Assembly (NCBI RefSeq): GCF_001548675.1
Contig: NZ_CP010834.1
Span: 1,089,501-1,153,500 of the forward strand
Length of the DNA: 64,000 nt
Direction of reading: 5' to 3'
From: Methanobrevibacter sp. YE315
GTDB taxonomy: Archaea > Methanobacteriota > Methanobacteria > Methanobacteriales > Methanobacteriaceae
How positions within the stretch are numbered: position 1 is the first letter of the stretch; every line of letters begins with the position of its first letter. Below are positions 18,769-27,682 of this stretch, piece after piece. Below the pieces are notes generated by a model. That model did no database searches and had not been told where the DNA came from. It saw nothing but the letters and a program-made list of their open reading frames with translations. A program made the translations under genes and the position numbers.

Positions 18769-19662
18769 ATGACTAATCACAAACACCTAAGGACAGTAAT
18801 TGAGGACATATATTCAAATGACAATAGGCTGACCGAAGATTTGACTTTCAGGCTTATCAACGAATTCAGATATTCCAATCTCTACATTCCGGCTAAAAGA
18901 GAAAACAATACGTTGAATTTCATAATATATCATGACGAGGAAGCCGAAATCACACCATTATTTACCGATCTGGATGAGTTTCACAAATTCTACAAGTCAT
19001 CTGATGATATCCAGATTCTTAAAAACCCCTTTGAATTATATCAAAACATTTTAAAAACAACCGATATTGAAGGATATGTCCTGAATCCTGCTTCTGAAAA
19101 ATATTTATTCAAAAAGGAGTTCATATTGGCAATTACAAATATTCCGAAAACCAATTTTTTTACAAATAACCCATACTCAACAGAAGAGCTCATCGATTTG
19201 AAAAGGTCAATTGACAATGAGGACCTTGAAAGGTTCATTTCAAATCCCTCAAACATCGGAGATTATGAAAGCCTTTTTGAAAAGATGGCCAATTCCCGAT
19301 TGATGGCACTGATGCTTTCTGATTTGGATTTAAGCGGAGACATCATATCACTTAAGGATATAGGTCCGGTCGCTTCAATGTACACTGACAATGTGGGCGG
19401 TACCTATGCGACACTGTTTACGTCCGAAGAGAAGATGAAAAGCGTCAACACATCAAAACACATGTATTCACAGATTGTAAACCTTGCGACTTTGGTAAAT
19501 TTCCTTTTGACCGAGGACATGGACGGTCTGATTATCAATCCTGAATCCGATAATGTCCTGATTCCAAGATCAGTTCTTTTGAGATATTCCCTTGGCTTTG
19601 AAAGGTATGCCAATGACGACCGGTTATATGAATCAATCTTTTATATCTTCAAAATACCCTAG
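18769..19662 (+). CDS. SseB-like protein with two related domains
   Basis: 297 residues. Two regions share the SseB N-terminal domain outline: residues 40-115 (LFTDLDEFHKFY, EGYVLNPASEKYLF) and 210-285 (LFTSEEKMKSVN, DGLIINPESDNVLI). SseB domains occur widely in bacterial proteins of poorly known function, often near secretion or stress genes. ATG 18769 is used; TTG 18766 is possible. No strong RBS is seen. Confidence 0.7.
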   Translation: MTNHKHLRTVIEDIYSNDNRLTEDLTFRLINEFRYSNLYIPAKRENNTLNFIIYHDEEAEITPLFTDLDEFHKFYKSSDDIQILKNPFELYQNILKTTDIEGYVLNPASEKYLFKKEFILAITNIPKTNFFTNNPYSTEELIDLKRSIDNEDLERFISNPSNIGDYESLFEKMANSRLMALMLSDLDLSGDIISLKDIGPVASMYTDNVGGTYATLFTSEEKMKSVNTSKHMYSQIVNLATLVNFLLTEDMDGLIINPESDNVLIPRSVLLRYSLGFERYANDDRLYESIFYIFKIP

Positions 19663-19861
19663 GCACAAAATTATAATATGAAGATGATATATACTTATAA
19701 TCATAGTAAAATTAAACTGTCAAAATAATGAATTTAGGCATAATAATTCAATAGGTTTACTTGAATCAATTAATTTAAATAAAACGAAATATTCATTAAA
19801 TTGATTGGGTATTTGATTCATAATATATTGAATATGTTAATGTAGATGTATAGGTGATAAA

Positions 19862-20206
19862 ATGACAAAATATTGTCCTTCATGTGGAGAAGCATTGGTA
19901 GATGAAGCAAAATTCTGCAAAAGCTGCGGCAAAAGTTTGGATAATTTCGCCCAAAGCGGCCAGAATGGATTTACACAGACAACCCCTCAGACATACCCAG
20001 TACATCCAGTTGAAAAAAGCCATACGCTATCGATTGTATTGGGTTATATATGCGCAATCCTGATTCCCCTATTCGGATTGATTTTCGCAGTCTATCTGAT
20101 GACCAGAAATGATTCGCAAAAAGCAAAAAAGCACGGAAAATACATTTTGATATTAACCGTTGTGATATGGGTACTGTCTATTATGTATGTGTTTATGGGA
20201 TACTGA
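19862..20206 (+). CDS. zinc-ribbon protein with two membrane segments
   Basis: 114 residues: N-terminal zinc ribbon (CPSCG and CKSCG), a Gln/Thr/Pro-rich linker (45-62), and two membrane segments (about 65-87 and 98-113). AGGTGAT before ATG 19862 is a good RBS. It has its own upstream gap (19663-19861), so a separate promoter is likely. Function unknown. Confidence 0.7.
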   Translation: MTKYCPSCGEALVDEAKFCKSCGKSLDNFAQSGQNGFTQTTPQTYPVHPVEKSHTLSIVLGYICAILIPLFGLIFAVYLMTRNDSQKAKKHGKYILILTVVIWVLSIMYVFMGY

Positions 20207-20225
20207 AACATTAAGTGGGTATAAT

Positions 20226-21353
20226 ATGATCGGTCTTGAAACATTATCCAAATATTCCACACCGGATGTTGAAAAGCAGAGGATGATAGATGATTTACTT
20301 CATCCGCAGTTACATAGTCTGGTAAAAAGCCAATATGACTTTTGCGAATCCAAAGCATATTACATCGAGCCGACCAAATACTGTCCGAAATGCCTTAGGA
20401 AATACCATGAAGAGGAGAATTTCTGCCCGGAATGTCTGGTCAGTCTAAAGCATATTAAGGATGTTGACATTAAGCTTATAAAATCAGATCCACAGTTTAA
20501 ATTTATCAAATCAAATGAATTCAATAGCTTTGAAGAGATTTTCACACAGGAAAACAAAAACAGAATAGATGAGTTTGACTTCAGCACCAAGGATTATAAT
20601 AGGATTTTAAGAAACATCAAAAAGTCATCAATCACCACATTCGACAATCTGATTAGATCAAATGAGATTCTTTTGGATGATTTGAAGCTTTTCGATAAGA
20701 TATTGCTCTATGCCAAGTCATTTGTGGAAGTCGACTTCAAGTCCTACGGCCAGGAACTCGGATACTTCAGCTTCAACAGGATAACCCTTGATGACAGGCA
20801 AACCGTTTCTCTTCAGATTACCACGTTAATCCATGAACTCGCCCATTTCATATTGAAGGAAATAATGACTGAAATATTGTGCACTCTTCTTGACTGCTCC
20901 AAAAACAGCCTGATTGAATCAATAGCTGTATTCATACTTTCATATTCACCGTTTACACAACTGATAGATGAGTATTCTGCCCATAACTGTGAGGGAAGGT
21001 TTACATTATATGGATATCAGGACTATTCATCATTCATCCAGATTGAAAAGTCCCTTGACGGCGAGATGACTGCTGATGAGATTGAAATCACCAAATCAAT
21101 CGGAAACAACTTTTCAGTGTCAATAAAGGACATCCTTGAATCTTATATCGACTGGGATTTGCGCTCAGACATAAAAGACCAGTTCCTGAAGGATGTTATT
21201 GACGAACCGAATTATGAAATGCTTGCCCTTGAAAACTGCAATAAACTGACCGACATCGGGTTTTTAAAGGCAATCTGGCTTATCGTATCTGAAGGATTTT
21301 CTGCGGCCTCACAAAACAGGGACAAACTTGAAATGTATGAAACCAATTTTTAA
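20226..21353 (+). CDS. zinc-ribbon protein with HELAH metallopeptidase-like motif
   Basis: 375 residues. Near the N-terminus is a zinc ribbon (CPKCLRKY and CPECL). In the middle, LIHELAHF places H203, E204 and H207 as a zincin HExxH motif inside a hydrophobic helix. IDEYSAH follows (D248, E249), where E249 is a plausible third metal ligand. The gene could encode an intracellular metallopeptidase, or a fold that has kept the motif; no family is recognised. ATG 20226 is chosen over the ATG at 20187, which overlaps the previous gene. Confidence 0.7.
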   Translation: MIGLETLSKYSTPDVEKQRMIDDLLHPQLHSLVKSQYDFCESKAYYIEPTKYCPKCLRKYHEEENFCPECLVSLKHIKDVDIKLIKSDPQFKFIKSNEFNSFEEIFTQENKNRIDEFDFSTKDYNRILRNIKKSSITTFDNLIRSNEILLDDLKLFDKILLYAKSFVEVDFKSYGQELGYFSFNRITLDDRQTVSLQITTLIHELAHFILKEIMTEILCTLLDCSKNSLIESIAVFILSYSPFTQLIDEYSAHNCEGRFTLYGYQDYSSFIQIEKSLDGEMTADEIEITKSIGNNFSVSIKDILESYIDWDLRSDIKDQFLKDVIDEPNYEMLALENCNKLTDIGFLKAIWLIVSEGFSAASQNRDKLEMYETNF

Positions 21354-21378
21354 ATATATTGAAAACATAACTTAATCT

Positions 21379-21669
21379 ATGAATATTGAAGAAAGGATTT
21401 TACAATTGAACTTTGAGCATACCGGCAAAAAGGCCGATATCAACGACCTGCTTTTAACTCTCATTTCCAAATTCCAACTCTTTGAGCCATGCATCTATCT
21501 TTCCGAAGATGACGAATGGCTGAACGTCGCCATAATTTCAGTGGAAAACGAGGAAGTTTCACAGTCAATGTCCATTCTCAAAAAGGAACTCACAGCCTTT
21601 GGAGTCTTCAACAAGGAGGACATACAGATAGACTTGCCTCAAAAAGGTTCAGAGGACTTATATCAATGA
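21379..21669 (+). CDS. small unknown protein
   Basis: 96 residues, acidic, mixed alpha/beta, no motif recognised. It begins 25 bp after the HELAH gene and its stop overlaps the next start in an ATGA junction (21666-21669), so the two small genes are translationally coupled. Confidence 0.65.
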   Translation: MNIEERILQLNFEHTGKKADINDLLLTLISKFQLFEPCIYLSEDDEWLNVAIISVENEEVSQSMSILKKELTAFGVFNKEDIQIDLPQKGSEDLYQ

Positions 21670-21956
21670 AGGAAATAACTCTTGATTCAGATTTTAACGT
21701 GGAGGAAACTACGCTTAAAATCAATAATATCATGTCAAAATGGTCCGTTCAGCTTTTAGACATCAACGGACCGGACTGGATTATCTTCGACTATGACATG
21801 TACATAAAATACATCATTCATTTTGACGTTGACTTCAATGACCTGGAAACAAGAATCAAGCTGGAAGATTTGAAGCTGAACGTAATACACCACATAGAAT
21901 CCCTGAAGGATGAAACAACATACAGGGACAATCTAATCAGTGCGGTTTTCATTTAA
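21666..21956 (+). CDS. small unknown protein, coupled to the preceding gene
   Basis: 96 residues. ATG 21666 is chosen because it overlaps the preceding stop (ATGA); a longer upstream frame lies inside the preceding gene and is a shadow. Acidic with alternating hydrophobic strands (WIIFDYDMYIKYII). No family recognised. It ends the long co-directional run. Confidence 0.65.
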   Translation: MKEITLDSDFNVEETTLKINNIMSKWSVQLLDINGPDWIIFDYDMYIKYIIHFDVDFNDLETRIKLEDLKLNVIHHIESLKDETTYRDNLISAVFI

Positions 21957-21959
21957 AAA

Positions 21960-21992
21960 AAGAAAAAAACAAGAATTAGTGGTTAATTCTTG
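21960..21992 (-). terminator. stem-loop terminator for the leftward secreted-protein gene
   Basis: On the minus strand CAAGAATTA and TAATTCTTG (21970-21978 and 21984-21992 on plus) form a 9-bp stem followed by a T-run. The stop codon of the 21976-22347 gene lies in the loop. Confidence 0.7.
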
Positions 21993-22347
21993 TATTGTAA
22001 TATCTTACACCATCTTTATCGTAGGTATACCATCTGTGAACCTCATTATCATATTTTTCACCTATTACAGGCACATATGAATCTGTCTGTGGAACGTATA
22101 CCTTATAGACTGTTGTACCGTTTTCCTGTGAAACGTTGCGGGTTGAATTGTCGCCTACAACAGTAACATTAGTGGTATTGGTAGTATTGTTTCCATTTAT
22201 GGTGCCGATATTGATAAATTTGGTTGTATTGTTGTTGGAAACATTCAAATTGGGAGCATTCCCATCTGTAAAGCTGTAGATTCCAACAGCAACTAATGCA
22301 ATTACAAGAACAGCAATTGCAATCAATATAATATTTTGAGTTTTCAT
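21976..22347 (-). CDS. small membrane-anchored, Asn/Thr-rich extracellular protein
   Basis: 123 residues: N-terminal membrane segment (about 5-26), then a region dense in Asn and Thr, suited to N-glycosylation (NNTTKF, NTTNVTV), and a Tyr-rich end. AAGGTGTT precedes the start. Function unknown; it lies in the cell envelope. Confidence 0.6.
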   Translation of the reverse strand: MKTQNIILIAIAVLVIALVAVGIYSFTDGNAPNLNVSNNNTTKFINIGTINGNNTTNTTNVTVVGDNSTRNVSQENGTTVYKVYVPQTDSYVPVIGEKYDNEVHRWYTYDKDGVRYYNTRINH

Positions 22348-22386
22348 AATAACACCTTTAATTAATATTATTTATTAACTAGTATA

Positions 22387-23478
22387 TTAATCTGACACAT
22401 CATAGTCGTCAATTATAAAGTAGTCGAATTCAGGGTGTTTTGCCTTTATTTTAGAGATTATCTCCCCTTTTATTTTTTCACGGTCAGCATCGAAATCGAC
22501 AATGATGTCAAAGGTGGCCAACTTTTTTTCCTCTGAGACCAAAAATCCATGAATCTCAATGACTTCCTCATATTCATCGGCTATTTTTTCCAGATCCTCA
22601 CGGATATCCTTGTATTTATCGTTTCTGGAATATATTCCGAATGTTAGTATGATTGAGAATTCTTCATATATCTTATAGGCTAGGTTTCTTGTTAATGTAT
22701 GGATATCGAGTGCGGAAAGCGAATCGTCCACTTCAATGTGAACTGATCCCTGCATCTGTTCGGGCCCGTAATTATGAAGGGTCAGGTCATATGCACCATA
22801 AATGCCTGGAACTTCACATATTGAATCCTTGATTTTTTTGGATAATTCTGAATCGACCCTCTCACCAATCATGCTGTCTATTGTTTCTCTTAGCATGTCA
22901 ATACTTGCCTTGATGATTACAAGTGAAATTATCACCCCTAAAATGCCTTCAAGGGATATGTGGAAGAATATTGAAATGATTGCTGCAAGCAATGTGGAAA
23001 AAGACAGTATTGCATCAAAGAATGCATCACTTCCGGAAGCGACAAGCGCCTGTGAATTGATTGATTCGCCTACACCTTTCACATAACGTCCAAGAAGGAA
23101 TTTTACGACTACCGCAACTGCGATTATAATCAGTGAAACTGTCGTATAGGATGTTACGTCGGGATTGAATATCTTAGGCCATGATTCCATAAGCGCGGTA
23201 ATTCCCGCCCACAGGACAATGGCTGCAATGATTACAGATGAGAAGTATTCGATACGCCCGTATCCGTAGGGATGGCTCTTGTCAGGTGCTTTTCCCGCAA
23301 GCTTGGTTCCGATGATTGTGATTATTGATGAAAGCGCATCGGTTAGGTTATTGACTGCATCCAAAGTGATTGCGATTGAATTTACGAGTATCCCTATTGT
23401 TGCCTTGAATGCAACCAGTATGAGGTTGACGACGATTCCAATTATACTTGTTTTAACGATTTTATCCTGCCTAGTCAT
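22387..23478 (-). CDS. cation diffusion facilitator (CDF) family transporter
   Basis: 363 residues with about six membrane helices in the first 200. CDF features are present: DAVNNLTDAL in TM2, SHPYGYGRIEYFSS after it, and SDAFFDAIL in TM5, followed by a cytoplasmic domain (about 205-363). CDF proteins export divalent metals such as Zn, Mn or Fe by proton antiport. TM2 has Asn where Zn-specific members often have His, so the metal cannot be assigned. The C-terminal extension beyond the usual domain is longer than in short CDFs. Confidence 0.88.
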   Translation of the reverse strand: MTRQDKIVKTSIIGIVVNLILVAFKATIGILVNSIAITLDAVNNLTDALSSIITIIGTKLAGKAPDKSHPYGYGRIEYFSSVIIAAIVLWAGITALMESWPKIFNPDVTSYTTVSLIIIAVAVVVKFLLGRYVKGVGESINSQALVASGSDAFFDAILSFSTLLAAIISIFFHISLEGILGVIISLVIIKASIDMLRETIDSMIGERVDSELSKKIKDSICEVPGIYGAYDLTLHNYGPEQMQGSVHIEVDDSLSALDIHTLTRNLAYKIYEEFSIILTFGIYSRNDKYKDIREDLEKIADEYEEVIEIHGFLVSEEKKLATFDIIVDFDADREKIKGEIISKIKAKHPEFDYFIIDDYDVSD

Positions 23479-23580
23479 AATGTTATATTTATTCCTGATA
23501 AAATTAAAACGTTTGCATTATTTTTTTTACATAACTTTTAAATATGTACAATCTAAAATTAAATTCAAGGAGGATATCAC

Positions 23581-24120
23581 ATGTCCATATATGATTTTGA
23601 AGTAAAGGATGGCGAGGGAAACATGGTTTCCTTAAGCAAATATAAAGGCAAGGTACTTTTGATTGTAAATTCTGCGATAAAATGCGGCTTTACACCGCAA
23701 TACACTGAACTGAATGAAATCTATTCTGAATTCAACGGAATGGGTTTTGAGATTTTGGACTTTCCATGCAACCAGTTCGGCGGCCAGGCACCAGGAACAA
23801 CAGAAGAGATTACCGAAGTCTGCCGTCTTAAATGGATGGTTCCCTATGAAATATTCGACAAGATTGATGTAAACGGCGAAAACGCAGAACCATTATATGA
23901 ATATCTAAAAAAGGAACAGCCATTCAAGGACATTACAGGAAAGGGTGCAACAAAACTTAAGCTGGTTCTCAAGGCAGTCGACAGGCACTACAAGGACAAT
24001 GACGACATCAAATGGAATTTCACCAAGTTTCTCGTTGACCGCAAAGGAAATGTCGTTAGAAGGTTCGAGCCGACAGAAGATCTGGAGGATGTAAAAGAGG
24101 CCATAACTGAACTCTTGTAA
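23581..24120 (+). CDS. glutathione peroxidase-like thiol peroxidase
   Basis: 179 residues matching the GPx family: NSAIKCGFTPQY holds the peroxidatic residue as Cys (TGC codon), FPCNQFGGQ supplies the Gln and possible resolving Cys, and KWNFTKFLVDR the Trp-Asn pair. Cys-type GPx proteins reduce peroxides, usually with thioredoxin. For a strict anaerobe this is an oxidative-stress defence. AAGGAGG lies just before ATG 23581, and the gene stands alone. Confidence 0.9.
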   Translation: MSIYDFEVKDGEGNMVSLSKYKGKVLLIVNSAIKCGFTPQYTELNEIYSEFNGMGFEILDFPCNQFGGQAPGTTEEITEVCRLKWMVPYEIFDKIDVNGENAEPLYEYLKKEQPFKDITGKGATKLKLVLKAVDRHYKDNDDIKWNFTKFLVDRKGNVVRRFEPTEDLEDVKEAITELL

Positions 24121-24263
24121 TCCACTTTTTTTACCCCTTATTTTTTTTATATTGTTTAAATACTTTTGTTAGACTTTAAAACTGATTATATCGCTTTACT
24201 CTTTTTATTATAACATTATTGTTATTGCCAGCCATATTTAGTCGATAGGGTGTATTTTAAATT

Positions 24264-24297
24264 TTATGAAAATATTTATATATGATGATTTTCATAA
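24264..24297. promoter_or_regulatory. inverted repeat around a TATA-like box before tetR
   Basis: TTATGAAAAT (24264-24273) and ATTTTCATAA (24288-24297) are a perfect 10-bp inverted repeat, and between them lies a TATA-like TATTTATATA. This would let a dimeric repressor cover the promoter of the regulator gene at 24404. Confidence 0.5.
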
Positions 24298-24319
24298 TAG
24301 AATCTAAATCAATAAAAAC

Positions 24320-24332
24320 CGACTAACAGTCG
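24320..24332. promoter_or_regulatory. short palindrome, possible TetR-family operator
   Basis: CGACT-AAC-AGTCG is a perfect 5-bp inverted repeat with 3-nt spacing, downstream of the TATA-like box and inside the likely leader of the tetR gene. The GACTaacAGTC core resembles operators used by TetR-family repressors. Confidence 0.4.
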
Positions 24333-24403
24333 AAAAATTATTGACAATCAGAGAGGTCAATTATAATATAAAAATCAATCGATGGTCATTTTTGGAGGCA
24401 AAT

Positions 24404-25018
24404 ATGAAAAAAGGAGAAAAAAGGAAAAAAGAGCTTTTAAAGATAGCTTATGATATGTTTCTCACAAAGGGATATGAGAATACTACCGTTGACGAAATCA
24501 TAGAAAAAGCACAGATAGCTAAAGGCACATACTACTACTATTTCGAAAGCAAAGAGCAGATGCTTGAAGAAGTCATAGACATGATGATCGAAAGTGAGGC
24601 TGAAATGGCAAAGCAGATTATCGCGATGGATATTCCGGTACCTGAAAAAATAGTCGGAATAGTTGCATCAATAAAACCAACCCAAGCAGAACAGCCAATA
24701 AAAAACGCTCTTTTCCAGCCGGAAAACGTGTTAATGCACCATAAAGTCAGAAAAAAATTGATTGCCGTTGTCACTCCGCTTTTATCCGAAGTTGTAAATG
24801 AGGGAGTAAATGAAGGCATCTTTGAATGCGACAATATACCTGAGCGTGTTAGGATGCTTCTTGTCATCAGCGACGGTACCTTTAATGAAGGTGCATTCAG
24901 TGAAAGGGATATCTCTGTCTTTATAGACATGACAGAAAAACTTCTCGGGGCAGAGAAAGGAACAATGAGTTTCATTTACAATCTGATTGATAAGACTGAT
25001 ATGGAGGCGGTCAAATGA
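24404..25018 (+). CDS. TetR-family transcriptional regulator
   Basis: 204 residues. The N-terminal helix-turn-helix is typical (LLKIAYDMFLTKGYENT, then AKGTYYYYFESKEQM). The C-terminal 140 residues form the ligand-binding helices. ATG 24404 follows GGAGG. The TGA overlaps the ATG of the next gene (ATGA), so the regulator and CPBP protease form one operon, and the two upstream palindromes suggest autoregulation. The ligand is unknown. Confidence 0.88.
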   Translation: MKKGEKRKKELLKIAYDMFLTKGYENTTVDEIIEKAQIAKGTYYYYFESKEQMLEEVIDMMIESEAEMAKQIIAMDIPVPEKIVGIVASIKPTQAEQPIKNALFQPENVLMHHKVRKKLIAVVTPLLSEVVNEGVNEGIFECDNIPERVRMLLVISDGTFNEGAFSERDISVFIDMTEKLLGAEKGTMSFIYNLIDKTDMEAVK

Positions 25019-25857
25019 ACAGTACGCAAAACTACAAATATAAACCGGTTCTCTTTTTTGCTCTGGCCTATATCTTTACCTGGATATTCTGGATTCCAGC
25101 AATATATTTACCGGAAAGCATCAGTCCAGTACTCATGCTTATAGGCCTCATGGCTCCAGCAATTGTATCTACAGTTTTCATTATGGCCTCAGGCTCAGAT
25201 ATGCTTAAGAAAGACTTTAAAAATAAGATGGTAGGATTTTACAAAGTAAAATGGCTGAATGTAGTTTGGGCCGTAATAATATTTGCGATTGTAATAGTCT
25301 GTTCCATTCTCTTGTCACTGCTTTTTGGACAGCCACTCAGCCAGTTTTCATTCACTGAAAACTTTTCTTTTACAGGTGTTGGAATAGCAGGAGCATTCAT
25401 TACCATTACTATTGCTTCCATAATTGAGGAAGTCGGATGGAAAGGATACTGTGAAGATTCTATTGGAAACTATATGAACTGGTTTTGGGAATCCATGATT
25501 TTTGGAGTGCTATGGTCTTTATGGCATTTCCCTTTAATCTTCATTCAGGGAACCTATCAAGCAGGACTTATGGTTAATCCTCTTTATGTGATCAACTTTT
25601 TTGTAAGCGGAATCCCAATGGGATTTGTCATTACATGGGTCTATCTTGAAAGCGACCGTTCTATATTAGCTTGCATGATATTCCATTTCTTCGTCAATTT
25701 CATGCAGGAAAAAATAGCATTAACTCCAGAGACAAAATGCCTGGAGACAATAGTAATAACAGTGCTTACAATTATCATAATAATGGCTAAAAAAGACATG
25801 TTCTTCGAAACCCGTCATGTCGGAAGGCTACTTGAATACAGCTACAATCAGGAATAA
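25015..25857 (+). CDS. CPBP-family intramembrane protein (CAAX-protease-like)
   Basis: 280 residues with about eight membrane helices. The abortive-infection/CAAX motifs are recognisable: IIEEVGWKGY (EExxR-type, with Lys where Arg is usual), SLWHFPLIF (FxxxH-type), and a C-terminal FHFFVNF helix. Members cleave prenylated or peptide substrates in the membrane or act in bacteriocin immunity. It is under the TetR regulator. Confidence 0.82.
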   Translation: MNSTQNYKYKPVLFFALAYIFTWIFWIPAIYLPESISPVLMLIGLMAPAIVSTVFIMASGSDMLKKDFKNKMVGFYKVKWLNVVWAVIIFAIVIVCSILLSLLFGQPLSQFSFTENFSFTGVGIAGAFITITIASIIEEVGWKGYCEDSIGNYMNWFWESMIFGVLWSLWHFPLIFIQGTYQAGLMVNPLYVINFFVSGIPMGFVITWVYLESDRSILACMIFHFFVNFMQEKIALTPETKCLETIVITVLTIIIIMAKKDMFFETRHVGRLLEYSYNQE

Positions 25858-25891
25858 ATGGCCTTTTTTAATCCCATGAAAAGGATAAAAT

Positions 25892-25948
25892 CCAGTGGCA
25901 AGAAAAACCAAAGGCATCACGATAGATGCCGCTTACACTTGCCATTGG
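25892..25948. ncRNA. nested stem-loop, candidate structured RNA
   Basis: CCAGTGGCAAG (25892-25902) pairs with CTTGCCATTGG (25938-25948) over 11 bp with one G-U wobble, and inside it GGCATC (25913-25918) pairs with GATGCC (25925-25930). The nested, wobble-containing structure in the gap between two genes fits a folded RNA. It has no clear T-run and no recognised family. A degraded mobile-element end is the other option. Confidence 0.35.
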
Positions 25949-26039
25949 CACTATAAGCAAAAAAGCATTTCAATAAAAATAACCAAGAAATTAAAAAAAG
26001 AAAAAAATATAAAATTTTCAGGTTGTTAACAGGAAAATC

Positions 26040-26225
26040 TTATTTATTTTTTTGATGATAAACTAAACCGCAAATTCCAATAATCACCAAAATCAACAAT
26101 AATAACACCATAACATTATTGTTGCCGCCAACAGATTGAGGAATGCTCGCAGTTTTAGCAACAGAATTATTATGGAATTGTTGCGGTGAAGGGTTAAAAT
26201 GCAGTGCTGGTTGAAAAGAAAACAC
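26040..26225 (-). pseudogene. possible remnant of a membrane-anchored surface protein
   Basis: A 61-residue frame starting at a weak GTG. It has a Pro/Gln/Asn-rich stretch and a single hydrophobic segment near the end with lysines behind it (about 38-57), as in the anchor of a surface protein. There is no signal peptide or clear RBS, so it is more likely a C-terminal remnant than a gene. Confidence 0.3.
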
Positions 26226-26347
26226 GTATCGGGTAAAATTTTATATATTAATAAAAATAATACATTTTATTAAGCCTTATTTCAAGGATTTGATTTTTTA
26301 AAAGTTTTTTTTCATTACTTTTAGGATTATGGATTTTGGAGGAAATC

Positions 26348-27115
26348 ATGCCATTGGATATAATTAAAGATATATGGAGCTATACAACAAATAACATACC
26401 ATTTCTATTAATTATTTTGGCTTTATTCTACTTGTTTTGCATTTTAATGGAAATTTTTGAGGAAATGAGGATACCATATGCGCTTTATCTGTCAATGATA
26501 CCATATATTTTCATAGCAGGATATGGGATGGCTATCACTAAAGATGTAATAAAAAAGGGTAAACGATTGCCTAAAATATTAATCAAAGACGTCATTGTTT
26601 TGGGATTAAAATCAAGTGTTGTTTTTATTGTGTATCTTAGTGTTCAATCGTTGTTTTTTTGGTTCGTATCTTTACTATTCAATTTTCCAGTAGTTGATGT
26701 TGAAGATTTGTTGTTGGATTTTTTTGAAACAGTGACTTTATTATTTAATCATGATCTTGTAAATACAGCTATTTTTATTGTTTTTGATTTTGCAGTATTT
26801 TATTTCACCATGTTTTTCATGGAAATTGCATTGGCTAAATTAGCTGATACCGGCAGATTTAGGGATGCATTTAATCTAATCAATATTAAAAAAACTATTG
26901 ATGTAATTGGGTGGAGACAATATACAAAACATTATACCATAATTATACTTTTATTGACGTTTCTTTCATTGCTGATAGACATAGAAACTCCATTTTTCGT
27001 TATTGATTATATTTTTAAAGTATTTTTAGGTTTATTGTTGTTCACTACTCAATATTGGGGCATAGGTTCTGTTTATAGAATATTTAAAATGAAACAAACT
27101 GCTAATTTACATTAG
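26348..27115 (+). CDS. DUF4013-like membrane protein
   Basis: 255 residues with about six membrane helices. The middle motif GYGMAITKDVIKKGKRLP fits the DUF4013 family common in methanogens, which normally carries GY..R.......ELP. ATG 26348 follows GGAGGA. Function unknown. Confidence 0.7.
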   Translation: MPLDIIKDIWSYTTNNIPFLLIILALFYLFCILMEIFEEMRIPYALYLSMIPYIFIAGYGMAITKDVIKKGKRLPKILIKDVIVLGLKSSVVFIVYLSVQSLFFWFVSLLFNFPVVDVEDLLLDFFETVTLLFNHDLVNTAIFIVFDFAVFYFTMFFMEIALAKLADTGRFRDAFNLINIKKTIDVIGWRQYTKHYTIIILLLTFLSLLIDIETPFFVIDYIFKVFLGLLLFTTQYWGIGSVYRIFKMKQTANLH

Positions 27116-27240
27116 ATTGCAATTGTAATATTGTTCAAACCCGATATTTGTGAAATGTTCTATTGGTGATAAATTGTTTAAATAAACATTATTAACTATT
27201 AAAGACAAATATACTATCAACTTATATAAGGAGTATATAA

Positions 27241-27666
27241 ATGTACAAAAAGATTTTACTTCCAACCGATGGATCAGGATATGCAGACCAGGAAATTGAC
27301 AGAGTAACAAAATTGATTGCCGATGATGGGGAGATAATCATCTTGTCCGTTGCAGGCAAACTGACAACAAGCGCATTTCAAAGCAGAAAAAATATAGCAA
27401 AAGTTAACAAAGGAATGCTTGAAGAGGCAAAAGACAGCGTTGCGCTCATGAAAGAAAAATTCCCGGAAGGATATAATATCAAAACCATGGTAAAAACAGG
27501 TTTTCCTGCTGAAACAATAAATGAAGTTGCAAACGAGGAAGGCGTTGAATTGATAGTTATCTCAGCATCCGGAAAAAGCGGCCTTCACAAATTCATCATT
27601 GGAAGCGTGGCCGAAAAGGTTCTAAAGACAGCTGATATTGATGTTTTACTGGTTCATAACAGTTAA
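27241..27666 (+). CDS. universal stress protein (UspA family)
   Basis: 141 residues. N-terminal KKILLPTDGSGYAD and the C-terminal nucleotide-binding pattern ASGKSGLHKFIIGSVAEKV (G-x2-G-x9-G-S) show the ATP-binding Usp fold. AAGGAG precedes the ATG. Small soluble protein for stress response or binding of nucleotides. Confidence 0.9.
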   Translation: MYKKILLPTDGSGYADQEIDRVTKLIADDGEIIILSVAGKLTTSAFQSRKNIAKVNKGMLEEAKDSVALMKEKFPEGYNIKTMVKTGFPAETINEVANEEGVELIVISASGKSGLHKFIIGSVAEKVLKTADIDVLLVHNS

Positions 27667-27682
27667 TTGAGGAGTGTAATTT

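Noticed and set aside
23581-24120. Selenocysteine in the glutathione peroxidase
   Set aside because: The active-site codon is TGC (Cys) and no in-frame TGA occurs.
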